In this document: piece after piece, positions 1 through 11,160 of the stretch
Position numbering within the stretch: the first letter of the stretch is position 1
Layout of the letters: every line of letters starts with the position of its first letter
NCBI RefSeq assembly: GCF_037176765.1
Contig: NC_090024.1
Location: 108,774,057-108,838,056, forward strand
Source: Anolis sagrei
Lineage: Eukaryota; Chordata; Lepidosauria; Squamata; Anolidae
Direction of reading: 5' to 3'
Length of the DNA stretch: 64,000 bases
Position numbers and translations under genes: made by a program
The notes under the pieces: generated by a model
Seen by the model: only the letters and a program-made list of their open reading frames with translations
Told to the model about the DNA's origin: nothing
Database searches by the model: none

Positions 1-19
1 GCCATTCAGATCTACATTG

Positions 20-235
20 CTGTTGTACCTTCAAGTCATTTCTGACTTCTGCAACCCTAAGGCAAACCTACCATGGGGTGTTTGGGCAAAGTTTGCCATT
101 GCCTTCCTCTGAGACTGAGAGTACGACTTGCCCAAGGTCATCCAGTGGATTTCTATGCCCGAAATGGGGAGTCAAACATGGTTCTTCCAGGTTCCTAATC
201 CAACACTTCAACCATTCTATTGCACTAGATAGAAA
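20..235 (-). mobile_element. tRNA-derived SINE (Sauria-like)
   Basis: On the reverse strand it has a B-box-like TGTTTGACTCC, then the GACCTTGGGCAAGTC body and a tail AAATGACTTGAAGGTACAAC with CA-rich end, as in BovB-tailed squamate SINEs. Confidence 0.7.
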
Positions 236-244
236 GACCTAGAC

Positions 245-607
245 CAGGGGTCCTCAAACAAAGGCCCGGGGGCTGGATACGGCCCTCAAAGGTCATTTAC
301 CCGGCCCTCGCTCAGGATCAACCTAAGTCTGAAACGACTTGAAAGCACACAACAACAACAACAATCCTATCTTATTGGCCAAAAGCAGATCCACACTTCC
401 CATTGAAATACTAATAAGTTTATATTTGTTAAAATTATTCTTCATTTTAATTATTGTATTGTTTTAAATGTTTTTTGCACTACAAGTAAGATATGTGCAA
501 CGTGCATAGGAATTCATTCTTTTTTTTTTCTCAAATTATAATCCGGCCCTCCAACAGTTTGAAGGACTGTGACCTGGCTGTCTGTTTAAAAAGTTTGTGG
601 ACCCCTG
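245..607. mobile_element. hAT-type non-autonomous element
   Basis: Terminal inverted repeats CAGGGGTCCTCAAAC and GTTTGTGGACCCCTG, flanked by 8-bp duplications ACCTAGAC (237-244) and ACGTAGAC (608-615), 7 of 8 matching. Same family as the copy at 39946. Confidence 0.85.
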
Positions 608-1190
608 ACGTAGACATTTTTTTTTTACTTTTAAAAAATAATAAAAAAATAAGGAAAAGTGGGTTAAAGAGATCTTTGGTTCAACTTTCCTGTATTTGGT
701 TTATCAATTTGTCTCTACACTCAGTTTCAGTATATAGGCGTCTTTCTGGATAATCTTTGGTGCCACCTTGAGTACATTCACTGGCATTACAGATCCTTAT
801 TAAACAGTTGCAAAGAAAACCTTACTGAGATCCTATCTACACTGCCATTATAATGTTGATTGAATCAATTTAATCCAATTTAATTCAATGCATTATATAG
901 TGTATTATGACTATATAATGCAGTTCAAACTAGGCATGGTTAGGTTCAGTTGGAATCTTTATTGTCTCTAGTCTACTATTCATTACTTTATGTTGATAAG
1001 ATAACCTACATTTATTTATAATGTGCTGATAACATTACTGTTGAATGCTATAAATGCTATAAAGTCTAGACAATTTACTCCATTAGAAAACATATTATCC
1101 TGATTTATATTATTTTCTTGAGAGTCTTATAAAATACACATACATACATTCTTGTTTCTATGTTACTATAGATATTTGTGCATTGTTTGC
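608..1190. other. AT-rich intergenic sequence
   Basis: No gene seen. 840-930 resembles part of a palindromic MITE with inverted TAATGCA-type arms. Confidence 0.4.
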
Positions 1191-1191
1191 T

Positions 1192-1715
1192 TGTTGACCT
1201 ATAAATCCCTAAACGACTCCGGCCCAGTTTACCTGTCCGAACGGATTCTCCCCTATGAACCATCAAGGTTGTTAAGATCTTCTGGAGGGGCCCTGCTCTC
1301 GGTCCCACCTCATTCGCAATCTCGTCTGGTGGGGACGAGGGACAGGTCCTTCTCGGTGGTGGTCCCTCGGCTCTGGAACTCTCTCCCGTTGGAGATTAGA
1401 TCTGCCCCTTCCCTCCTGACTTTCAGAAAACTGGTAAAATCTTGGCTTTGGAATATAGCATTTGCAGAATGATGTTTGAGTCAATAACGGCTGACCACGC
1501 TGGCGGATGGTGATGAATTTGTAATTTTACTCTGATGACCTGGCTTTTGTAATTGTATGATCTGTATTTCAATGTATTTTTGTATTAATGTATTATGATG
1601 CTATTATGTTTATTCTATGTGTGTATGAATTTTCTGCTGTTAGCTGGCCTGAGTCCCTCTTCGGAGGTCGAGAAGACCGGGTTCTAAAAGCTCTAAATAA
1701 ATAAATAAATAAACT
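1192..1715 (+). mobile_element. L2-type LINE, 3' end
   Basis: Encodes the end of ORF2: YLSERILPYEPSRLLRSSGG, VGTRDRSFSVVVPRLWNSLP. Ends in an (AATA)n tail. 5'-truncated; the same family occurs many times in the window. Confidence 0.85.
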
Positions 1716-2279
1716 TTTGAAGCAATTTCAAAGTTTTTAAGGAAACCGGAAGTCCCTTTGCCCTTCTGAAGCTTTTTCCACCATTTCTGTTATTTAGCAG
1801 TAAGTGAGTCGAAAATTATTCAGCTTTCCCCTGCTTTTGGTAACTGGCCTCGGCTCAAGCCAGAGAATCCGTTTTAAACTAAAGAAGGATGAATTTTCTC
1901 TCTTTGCTTCCCTTCACCCCGCTTCTGGAGTAAAACAACTACTTTCAAAGTAAAGACCACCCAATGAAACAGGAAATAACACTTTCAAACCATTAAGGAA
2001 TGATTCAGAAGTCTCGGAAGTTTCAAAAAGTTTTAAACATTTTTTCTGTGAAAATCGGAATTGACTTTAGAATCGAACCACAAGGGCCCCCTGCATTCAA
2101 AAGGAGTTTTGAACCTTTTTTTTTTTTTTTGGATCAAACAAGCCTAGTTCAAACTATGTAGATGGAACCAAATTTTCACTCATATTTGTATTACTTCTAT
2201 TTGAGTGTGTAATATTTGGCTCTCATGTTTTAAATTTCAAAAATTCCGGCATCATTGGCTGATTGCTTCAAAGTACAAG

Positions 2280-2690
2280 TATGTCAGGTTTTACAATGTA
2301 TTGTAATGTAATATAGCTGAGTCATGCACTGCTAATGGGCTTCTATTGGAAATGCTGAGTCATGCATTAACTGTATATAGGGAATCATTTGGGGAATGTG
2401 TTCTGGCCTAGTCCAGGTGATTGTGAATGATGTAATCCTGGGTCTGAGTTAAGTCAATGAGTTGGGTACCAATCAGAGATTGCTATGTGTAATGAATTGT
2501 ATATAAGGAAGTCATGTACAGTGTATATTCTCTCCTTGTGCTGTGATGTTGTTCGTCGAAGGCTATATGTAAATAAAAGAACCTGTCTGCTAGGACAAGA
2601 TATAACTGTGTGCTGTGGTAAGTCTGTAATATCATCTAGACTGGGGGAAAGACAATGGTAAAACTGACAATGACCGGGCATGTGCTCAAG
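2280..2690 (+). mobile_element. Possible solo LTR fragment
   Basis: Starts TGTCAGG and shows a TATATAAG box about 200 bp in and an AATAAA signal about 70 bp later, an LTR-like layout. No internal coding part nearby; a fossil. Ends and target duplication unclear. Confidence 0.3.
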
Positions 2691-2811
2691 TGTCTGTAAA
2701 AGGTTCCAGAGTGACTGCAGGCTGTGGGAGCAGTTGTCTGAAAATACTGTGCAGGAAGAAACTACTGGAAAGTGTTGAAGTTGTGCAACTGATCTGCTGC
2801 GGAATTGTGAA

Positions 2812-3250
2812 TGTATTTATTTATTTACTTATTTATTTATTACCCTCCTCTTCTTCCAGCTCGAGGAAGGGCACAACACAGTTAATTAAATACACTGATA
2901 AAACCACATATTAAAACATAGTTAAAATGCAATCATAAAAGCATATATTAAAACACATACATGTTAAAATACCTGAGAGCAAAAGTTAAAACACCATAAA
3001 CACAGACTGTGATTTAAAAGTCATAGTTAAAATTAATGAGGTAGGCCTGATCAAAGAGATAGTTCTTCTGTTGTGTTTTAAATTCTGACTGCTCAGTAGC
3101 TGTTGGAGTTCTTCTGGTAGGTCATCCCACAGTCTTTGGACAGCCGATGAAAAGTCATCTGGGTGACGGTGGCCAGTCAGGTTCTGGCTGGTTGGAGTCT
3201 CCCCTCCTCCCCTTAAGTGTCCCAAGTGTACAGGTAAAGGCAATCCTGTA
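2812..3250 (-). mobile_element. L2/CR1-type LINE, 3' end
   Basis: Antisense; encodes VQRLWDDLPEELQQL and has an (AAATA)n tail at its low-coordinate end. Confidence 0.6.
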
Positions 3251-3422
3251 GGTAACCTAGACTCAAATCATGTTCCCTGAAACAAGTATCACTGATCATA
3301 CACAAAGCACTATTGCTCTCTTAAAGACCAATCTCACCACAGCATCAGGACAACTTTGGGAAGCAGCAAGAAACACTTGCCCAGCCAGTAACTCCTGGCT
3401 CATATATTCAAGTAGAATATTT

Positions 3423-3506
3423 AAATTACATTTGAAGAAGTCTTAGTACTAGGGCATTAGGAGCAAATTACATTTGAAGAAGTCTTAGTACTAGGGCATT
3501 AGGAGC
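3423..3506 (+). repeat. Perfect 42-bp tandem duplication
   Basis: The 42-bp unit at 3423-3464 is repeated without change at 3465-3506. Confidence 0.97.
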
Positions 3507-3611
3507 TGGCACTATGAGTGTTGTGGATCTACAGGTCAAATCTCAGCTATGGCAAGTTGACAATTTAAGGACTTCATTACATTATGTCAGATGTTGCATA
3601 CAAAAAGAGAG

Positions 3612-3709
3612 AGACATGCATGGAGCACCCTTACCTTCCTGCCAGAGTGGTACCTATTGCTCTACTCACATTTGCATGTTTTTGAACTTCTATATGAATT
3701 GAAAATCAT

Positions 3710-3747
<38 letters not shown>
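3612..3747 (-). mobile_element. SINE fragment followed by (ATCT)n
   Basis: 3612-3695 matches the middle of the SINE family seen at 17041 and 21295 (GGTACCTATT, CATTTGCATGTTTT). 3710-3747 is an (ATCT)n microsatellite. Confidence 0.6.
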
Positions 3748-3750
<3 letters not shown>

Positions 3751-3989
3751 TACAACTTGGCAACATACATATGTTGGCAGAGCAACGGCGAGTGCATATG
3801 GTGTGTGGAGTTGTGAAAATGTAGTGGAATTAATGCACATGCAAGATCATCCCCACAATAACCCCTCAAGACATGCACTCCAGCAGAGCCACTTATTTCC
3901 CGCGCGACTGTGTGTATTTGAGAGGACTGTTGAGGAAATATAGTAAAATTAACATCCATGTAGGTATTCTCCACAACCTCCTTTCAACA

Positions 3990-4123
3990 TAGACATTACC
4001 ATATTATCCACACCCATATGTGTATGCGTGTGTGTGTGCATGCACTACATCTCCCCCCAAAGAAAGAAGGAGACAAAGAGCAAGGGAAGGTTAGCCACAG
4101 CAACGCGTGGTGGGTACAGCTAG
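3990..4123 (+). mobile_element. Helitron 3' end
   Basis: Ends with the hairpin GCCACAGCAACGCGTGGT and CTAG followed by T, the Helitron terminus seen in the copies at 12139 and 22092. Confidence 0.65.
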
Positions 4124-4492
4124 TAAACATTAAAATCATTTACCAGCTGAGTCAGGGAGCCCCACATCGCACATTAGATGATGCAGGCTCACTTCTGGCA
4201 AGGTGCTGTGGCTCAACCAGGGTGAAAGCATCCTACAATGTTGCACTGGTAACTTGGCAGCCTTCCTGTGTTCCATTAGGAACAGGGTTAACATGGGGAG
4301 AAGCTGCATGGCGACGCTTCTCCATGTATGATGGGGAAAGATTGCTGCCAGCAAGGCAGGGCCAGGATTGCTGATTTGCCACATGGGCTGACAAATCAGA
4401 ATAACAACCTCATCAATGTGATGAGGTTGCGTGTTCTGATTTGCCAGCCTATGTGGTGAATCAATGTGATGAAGTCCTAAGTCCTAAGAAGT

Positions 4493-4986
4493 AAGGCTGG
4501 GCGGTTTCGTTTCGTTAATTCGTAATTTGTTAATAATTCGTTAATTTTTTCAATTACAAAACGATAACGAACCATTCTGGAGCATTTTTTTTAAAAAACG
4601 AATTTTTAAACACGTTTTGTAAATGCTTCGTATTTCGTTATTGTATTCGTTTCGTTATTGTTCTGAGGTCGTTTCGTTATTATTTCCGCATGTCTGGGGC
4701 ATCAACACACCAACAGTCAACAACAAAGGGAGAGGGAAGCTTCAGAAGTTTTTGGAGGTTTTTTAGCGTATTTCGCGGTCGCGTCCGCCATTAACGAATC
4801 GATTCGTTATTGTTTCGGAAATCGATTAGTTAATGTTTTGTAATTTTTTTCACATTTACGAAATTTCGTAAATATCGAACTTTTTAAAAGGAAAATTTTG
4901 TAATTATTTTAAATATCGAAACAAAAAAACCCCCCAAATACAAATCGATTTTAGAAACAAATTTTTCCGTTGTTACCCAGGCCTAC
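4493..4986. mobile_element. hAT-type MITE rich in TTTCGTT motifs
   Basis: 494 bp flanked by perfect 8-bp duplications TAAGAAGT (4485-4492, 4987-4994). Short inverted ends AAGGCTGGG / CCCAGGCCT. The inside is AT-rich yet full of CG. Confidence 0.8.
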
Positions 4987-5039
4987 TAAGAAGTCCTAAA
5001 AATAGTTGTTGGTTCTCGTGTATGTGATAATAAACCTGC

Positions 5040-5300
5040 TGGAGCTGCAGTGGCACAATGGGTTAAACCCTTGTGCTGACTGAACTTCTGACCTGAAGAC
5101 CTGAAGGTCAGAGGTTCGAATCCGTGAGATGGTGTGAGTTCCCGTCTGTCAGCCCGAGCTTCCCATGTAGTTATGAGAGAAGCCTTCCACAAGATGGTGA
5201 CACATCCGGAAGTCCCCTGGGCAACGTCCTTGCAGACTGCCGATTCTCACACCAGAAGTGACTTTCAGTATATTCTCAATTCGCTTCTGACACAAATTTT
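5040..5300 (+). mobile_element. tRNA-derived SINE (type ending in TCGCTTCTGACAC)
   Basis: A-box-like TGGCACAATGGG and B-box AGGTTCGAATCC in the head; tail CCAGAAGTGACTTTCAG ... TCGCTTCTGACAC. Same family as 21820-22077. Confidence 0.75.
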
Positions 5301-6109
5301 GCAAATCCTGCTGAGTCAGACTAAAGCTCTACCTTGTCCAGCATTCTATTCACACAGTGGCAAACCAGTTGTTTATAGAAAACCAACACGCTGGACATGT
5401 ATTTAAGCATTCTCTCCACATTTCACTCACACAGCAGGATGAACATCTCTATATCTCACATGTATGTATCTGTTAACAACTTAAGAATACTTAGGTTCCA
5501 TGAGAAGGACATTTTGGAAAAGATATAAATACAGGAAGTGAGAGAAAATAAAATTTAATTGTCAGAGAATGCTATGATGTGGCCGTTATTATATTTTGTT
5601 GAGAGAAACCTCTGGCAACATAGCTTATAAAGGGAGAAAGTATTGACATAATGTTCAGGGTTGAATCAATTTGTGTATGAGAGGGAGGGCACACGTCACA
5701 CTTGGCTAAGAAAGAGCTCTAGAGAAATAGAGGATAAATTATCTTAACAGCAATGAGACAGGAGTTGGACTTTCCATTTTATCCTGCTGGTTCTAATCAC
5801 ACAATGGTTTAAGAACTTCAAAAAGCACACAAAAAACACAATTTGACAGAAGTATCTGGGTTTCAGAATGTGGTTTCTGGAGATTGGGTGTTTATGGCAT
5901 TGGGAATCACTACGTTGTAATTCTGTATGGCATGAATGACTTTTCTGGAAGTTGGCAATCGTGTCATTTCTACAGAATACAGGTTTATCCAGAATGACTG
6001 ATAGAAGGTGGCTCTCCTGGAAAGTTTGCAGTTTGGCGAATCACTCCCATGTAATTGTGTAGCATTGCTGGGTTTGGTGATTGTGGGTATCTGGAAAGTG
6101 TCTATTGCC

Positions 6110-6660
6110 CAGGATATCCTTGAAACCGTGAATAATAGAGAACCCTACTGAAATGAAGGGCTACTAGAGACATACCAGGGGACTTAAACAATGCCTAGAG
6201 AGGACATATTTTGTCAAAAGTCAGCAAATGAAATTGTGAATACTGAATCCTATTGACATGAAGGACTTCCTGCACAGGGATGCCAGAGACTCATTGGAGG
6301 ACCTAGAAAAGGAATAGCGAGGACATACAATGCAATAGAGCAAAAATGCCCATAGTAAATGATCCTAAATATTTTAGAAGCCAACAGAAGGATTCATGAG
6401 TTTCCCTTCCATTAAAAGCTGGTATAAGAGCAAACCCTATGGATATGAAGGCCTTCCTGTCCAGGGATACCACAAAGTTGTTCTGAAGGGCCTAGGAAAT
6501 GCCTAGAGAGGATGTATTATGTTGGATGTGGATAAACGAAACCACAGAGAACAGTGAACCCAAAGTGAATTCAAGGACAAGGTCTAATTCTATTGAAATG
6601 AAGGACTTCCTGTGCAGGAATATTATAGAGTCGCACTGGAGGACATATATTACAACTAAA
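6110..6660 (+). repeat. Degenerate satellite-like array (~110-180 bp unit)
   Basis: Four copies of CTATTGAAATGAAGGACTTC, CTGTGCAGGGATACC and CCTAGAGAGGACATA motifs, with ATGAAG at about 6153, 6259, 6437 and 6595. Confidence 0.7.
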
Positions 6661-6905
6661 ATATTTTGAAATATATTTAAATATTTAAAAACATATAAAA
6701 TATCTTGCAAGTCAAATATTTAAAGTACATATTTAATTTGTTTAAAAATGTTAAAATATTTTAAAAACATGTTTAGATATTTCAATATATATCTGAAATA
6801 TATTACAAGTAAAACTATTTGCAATGATATTTAGATATTTAAAAGCTATATTTAGATATTTAAATATTGAAAAATATATTTTAAGTTATATTTACATATT
6901 TTATT
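6655..6905. repeat. AT-rich degenerate tandem (AAATATTT)
   Basis: Repeating AAATATTTA and TTAGATATTT words on both strands; similar in style to 19125-19500. Confidence 0.6.
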
Positions 6906-6969
6906 AAATTATATTTACAACAGTATGAGATCTTCTGTGGAATGAATACTATGCAGTCTTTCATACTAC

Positions 6970-7085
6970 ACAGCATTGGCTTTTTCCCCAAAACAAATTG
7001 GCGCTCCCTCAGCCTAAGAGAAGAGAGTGGCGAACATTTTTTCTCAGGGAGCAACTGGTTGTTCCCATGGAAACAAAACGTGATT
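6970..7085 (+). repeat. One to two units of the CAAAATGG minisatellite
   Basis: Contains CCCCAAAACAAATTGGC and CCCATGGAAACAAAACG about 85 bp apart, matching the array at 9905-10335. Confidence 0.65.
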
Positions 7086-7824
7086 TGAGTAGATATATGT
7101 CCACAGAAAACTTCCAAATAAGATTGTTTTTAGAATTCCATACAATCAATTCTTTTATTTGTATACAAATATAAGGAGTGGTCACTCAAGACCCCTTTTT
7201 TTGGTATACATTTTTATTGTGATATATGAGGGGGAAAAACAACATACCATCTTTGAGATTCACCAATCAAAATACAAGTATTATTTTTCCTTGTCCCACC
7301 ACCTCCACATTCCCAGCTGTGAACCACTACCCATGACTTCAAACACATCATATGGAACTAATATGTAACAAAAATCTGTCCTTATCATTCCACTAATAAA
7401 TCCTCTGTTCAGCTATTTCAAAATCTACTTTTGTCTCCATTTTCTAGCGAAATCTTCTTTGTTTCCTCCCCTTGTGCCATTGGAGATCTTGGGCATTTGG
7501 ATATACTCTACTACCTCTCTTCTCCAATCCTTAACAAGTAGTTTTTTCCCCCTTCCAAGATTTTGCTATAGTGATTTTTGCTGCCATATAACTATAATAG
7601 CAAATTTCTACATCTCCTTTGTCAATTCTCTCCTGAAACAAACCCAATAGGCACATTTCTGGGTTTTTCTTAATCTTCTTAGTAATAATTTTATTGGTTT
7701 CTTGAGTCATCTTTTTCCAAAATTTTATTACTACCATACAGATCCACCAAACAAGGAAGAATGTGCCTTTCTGCGTTTTGCATCACCAACATTCCCCCCT
7801 TTGAGATTTATCAATTATAGCCAC

Positions 7825-8070
7825 TAATTTATTTTATTTATTAACTTTATTTGTACCCCGCTAGCATCTCCCGAAGGACTCGATGCAGCTTACAAAGGCC
7901 AAGGCCTCAATACACAACATAACAATACAAAATCTAAAGCAAATTAAAAAAAAATTAAAGTAATATTAAACAACAAAACAACAAGCAATAAACAATACAC
8001 CAAAACACAATAAAACTGGGCCGGGCCAGAGTAATGGGTACAGAAATTAAAAGTGCTGATGTGACAGGTG
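7825..8070 (-). mobile_element. L2-type LINE 3' end inside L1
   Basis: Tail motif TTTGTACCCCGCTAGCATCT then CCGAAGG, as in other L2 copies; (TTTA)n at the 3' end. Confidence 0.7.
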
Positions 8071-8183
8071 ATACGTAAGGAGTTATATAATTTCTACTGA
8101 ACATTTTATACATGTTTTCTCTGATGGATCCAGCTATTGAAAATTTAAATTCTTTTTTCCATAAGTATTCCCAGTTACCCAAA

Positions 8184-8638
8184 TTATTATTATTATTTAC
8201 TTACTTACTTTGCTTGTATACCGCTCTGCTCAGCCCTTAGGCGACTCAGAGTGGTTAACAACAACAGTTTCAATATACACAGTACAAAATCATTGGACAT
8301 TTAAAAGCATAGCGATTAAACATCAAACATCAATACATCAATTTAACAAATCCATCACGTCTCATCAATAAAATCAGAATCCAGTCTCAATATCCATTAT
8401 TTCGTGTTCCAATAATCAATTACACTGCCTAGTTGAATGCCTGTTCGAACAGCCAGGTCTTCACTCTCCTCCGGAATGCCAGTAGGGAGGGAGCTAATCT
8501 AATATCCGTAGGAAGGGCATTCCACAGCCGAGGGGCCACCACTGAGAAGACCCTGTCTCTTGTCCTCGCCAGGCGTGCTTGTGAAGCCGGCGGGATTGAG
8601 AGCAGGGCCTCCCCAGACGATCTATATTTTTCCCTAAG
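8184..8638 (-). mobile_element. L2-type LINE 3' end inside L1
   Basis: Antisense; carries the conserved block for VGTRDRAFSVVAPRLWN-like residues at 8510-8590 and a 3' end TATACCGCTCTGCTCAGCC with (TTAC)n tail. Confidence 0.8.
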
Positions 8639-9706
8639 TCTCTGGACCAGGAGATCATTACCATTTTTATTCTATTGTCTTCTAGGTTATACTCTAGAAT
8701 ATATTTGCATAACCCGGAAATCAATCCTTTCTCTTCTTTCCCCAAAATATTTTTCAACTCCAATTTCTTTTTAGTAAATCCAATGTTATTGTCTTTCTTA
8801 AATATATCCTGTAATTGATAACAAAAACAAATATTTATTCCTAACTCTTCTCTTCTTTTTAGTTTCCACGGTCCTTTTTCTTCAATTAGATATTCCCTGT
8901 AAGTTCTCAGTTCCTCATTGTATGTTGGTTTTAACACTGATTCCAAAGGGATTTTCTGATCCATCCCTTGTTTGTATCTTTTCCACATCGCTAGAAGACT
9001 AGCTCTTATCAGATGCCTACTAAAATCTTTATTAGCCTTCTCTTTTCCATAAGTAGGCATGCCAAATATATCTCAGATTGTGCCCCTCTAGACTGAGGAA
9101 AGATCAATTTTCTAATTTAATAGCCAACTAAAGCCTGCAGTGTCATAATAGTATCTAAAATCTGGAATCGCTAATCCTCCTTTTTTTTTTTTTTTGCATC
9201 TATTAGATTTCTATACACAATTCTAGCCTTTTTCCCATTCTATATAAATTCAACAATTTCCTTTCTCCATTTCTCAAAAAACCTTCACTCCCTTAATAAT
9301 TTGTAAATTTCAAAATAGAAACAGCATTTTTGGTAAAATCATCATTTTTAGCACAGCTATTGTTCCTAACAAGAAAAATTGAATCCTTTGGCGTCTATCT
9401 GGGTCTTTTTTAACCTCCTTCCATGCCTTCCTATATTTATCTTGATAAAAATAATTTTTTTAATTCGTTATCCGTATTCCTAAATATTTAACTTTCCTTG
9501 TGACCTTACATGCTGAAACATTCTCCAATTTATCTATATTATTTTTAGTTAAAAACATTGATTTCTCTTTGTTTATTTTATGTTTATCACACTTTCATAC
9601 TTAATTATGCCCATCAAATTTGGTATTCTCTTTATAGGAACTTCTGTAATGACTACCATGTCATCCACATATTCCTTAAATTTAAATTCAATGTTTGATC
9701 TCATCT

Positions 9707-9872
9707 TCAGCATAATTCCTCTCTTTTAAATGAGTTCAGGTCTCCATTTTGTGTCCCTCTGTGAAGGGGATGTCCTTCAAAAACCAAAGCGGTGTCCATG
9801 GTGGCGGCAGCCATTTTGTAGGCTCCAGCCTCTTCCTCTCGGGACACTGGGCACAGGTCTTGGAGGCACCAC
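9707..9872 (-). CDS. Acyl-CoA dehydrogenase last exon (proposed)
   Basis: An AG acceptor at 9873-9874 after a T-rich tract opens in the needed phase and continues exon 13 as [17 protein letters not shown]. The ORF then reads [16 protein letters not shown] and runs to a TGA at 9707-9709, about 17 bp inside an antisense L1 fragment. The first ~15 codons look genuine; the remainder appears to come from minisatellite and L1 sequence. The true stop could differ in related species. Confidence 0.6.
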
Positions 9873-11128
9873 CTGAATAAAAAAAGAAGAAAAGATGGGG
9901 AAGAAAATGTGCCTAAACAAAATGTTCACCCTTTCAGCCTGAGAAAAGGGAAAAGCTGCCATTGGGTCTCATCTGTCTGTCTTTTCCCCCAAAACAAAAT
10001 GTCCGCCTGAAAGGAACAGACAGAGCAGCTGCCATTTATCTCAGACAGCAATTGAGTTTTTCTCCCAAAACAAAATGATCACCTTCAGTCTGAGAAAAGT
10101 AAATAGAACAGCCACCATTTTGTCCCATAGTTCTGTCTTTCCCCCATACAAAATGGCTGCTGTCCCAATTTGGGGGAAGTCAATAGAGCATCCACCATTG
10201 TGTATCGGCTAACAATTAGCTTTTCCCATGGAAACAAAATGGCAGCCCTCAGCTGAGAGAAGGAAATAGAGCAGTTGCCATTTTGTCTCGGGCAGCAATT
10301 GGCTCTTCCCACAGAAACAAAATGGCTGCACAACAATGGCCTCCGGAAATATTCCTCCATCCTTTTCTGTCTCTTTCTCTCTCTCCAGCTTTCCTAGGCT
10401 TGATGCCTTCACTCGAGTGAGGCTTGAGGCCTAGGAAAGTTGATATTATGAGAGACTAGAGCAGTGATGGACAACCTTTAGAGCTTGGTGTGTTAAAACT
10501 CGCCAAAAAACTGAGCATAACTCAGGTGGGGTGTCACTTCGAGAGAAAAAACCAATATAACAAAAATATATTGTAATATATAACTGTATTTAATAAACCA
10601 AAAAACTAATTATTTAACTTACCTGCCTTTTTCTATAATGCCATATATCTCAGCATTATAGAAAAATGCTGGTGCAGGAGCCAAGGATGAAATGTCCTTC
10701 TTGGGGTGTGGCCCCATTCTTCTGTGTATGCAGCCAAATGAGGCTGCATGTCATCGAAAATGGTTACGTGTGTCAGTGCTGACACACGTGTCATAGGTTC
10801 GCCATCATGGGACTAGAGGAACAAATCAATCATTCAAGCTAGATTGAAGTCTTGGATGAAAGCTCTCCTAGACCTAATTCCTTTAACAAATTGAGGCTTT
10901 GGGCCTAGTTAATCTGATGCTCTAGCTTTTATGATGATGATTTATTTATTTATTTTTCTTTTGGAAATACCTCTGCGCTGCGGCGATGTCTGCGGAGGAT
11001 GCCTCGGGCCTAGCCCCATGTTCGAGAAGCAGGACTCCTTTTGAAAGAATCAGAAAGAAATAAGAAACGTATAGGATTCTGTCAATAAATATAGCATATT
11101 CTTTTTTGTTTTGATGGGAATTGGCTGG

Positions 11129-11160
<32 letters not shown>

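Larger units (their letters stand above)
7194..9725 (-). mobile_element. L1 LINE, 5'-truncated, with two L2 insertions
   Basis: Antisense ORF2 pieces in order: the YVDD reverse-transcriptase motif near 9660, KVKYLGIRITNELK near 9490, FSRHLIRASLLAMWKRYKQ near 9000, EYLWKKEFKFSIAGSIREN near 8130, and CLLGLF...AAKITIAKSWK near 7590, with T-run at 7194. Antisense L2 copies at about 7825-8070 and 8184-8638 split it; L1 coding resumes on each side. Confidence 0.85.

Noticed and set aside
9905-10335. CRISPR-like array
   Set aside because: Units are directly adjacent and drift together, with no unique spacers; vertebrate minisatellite.
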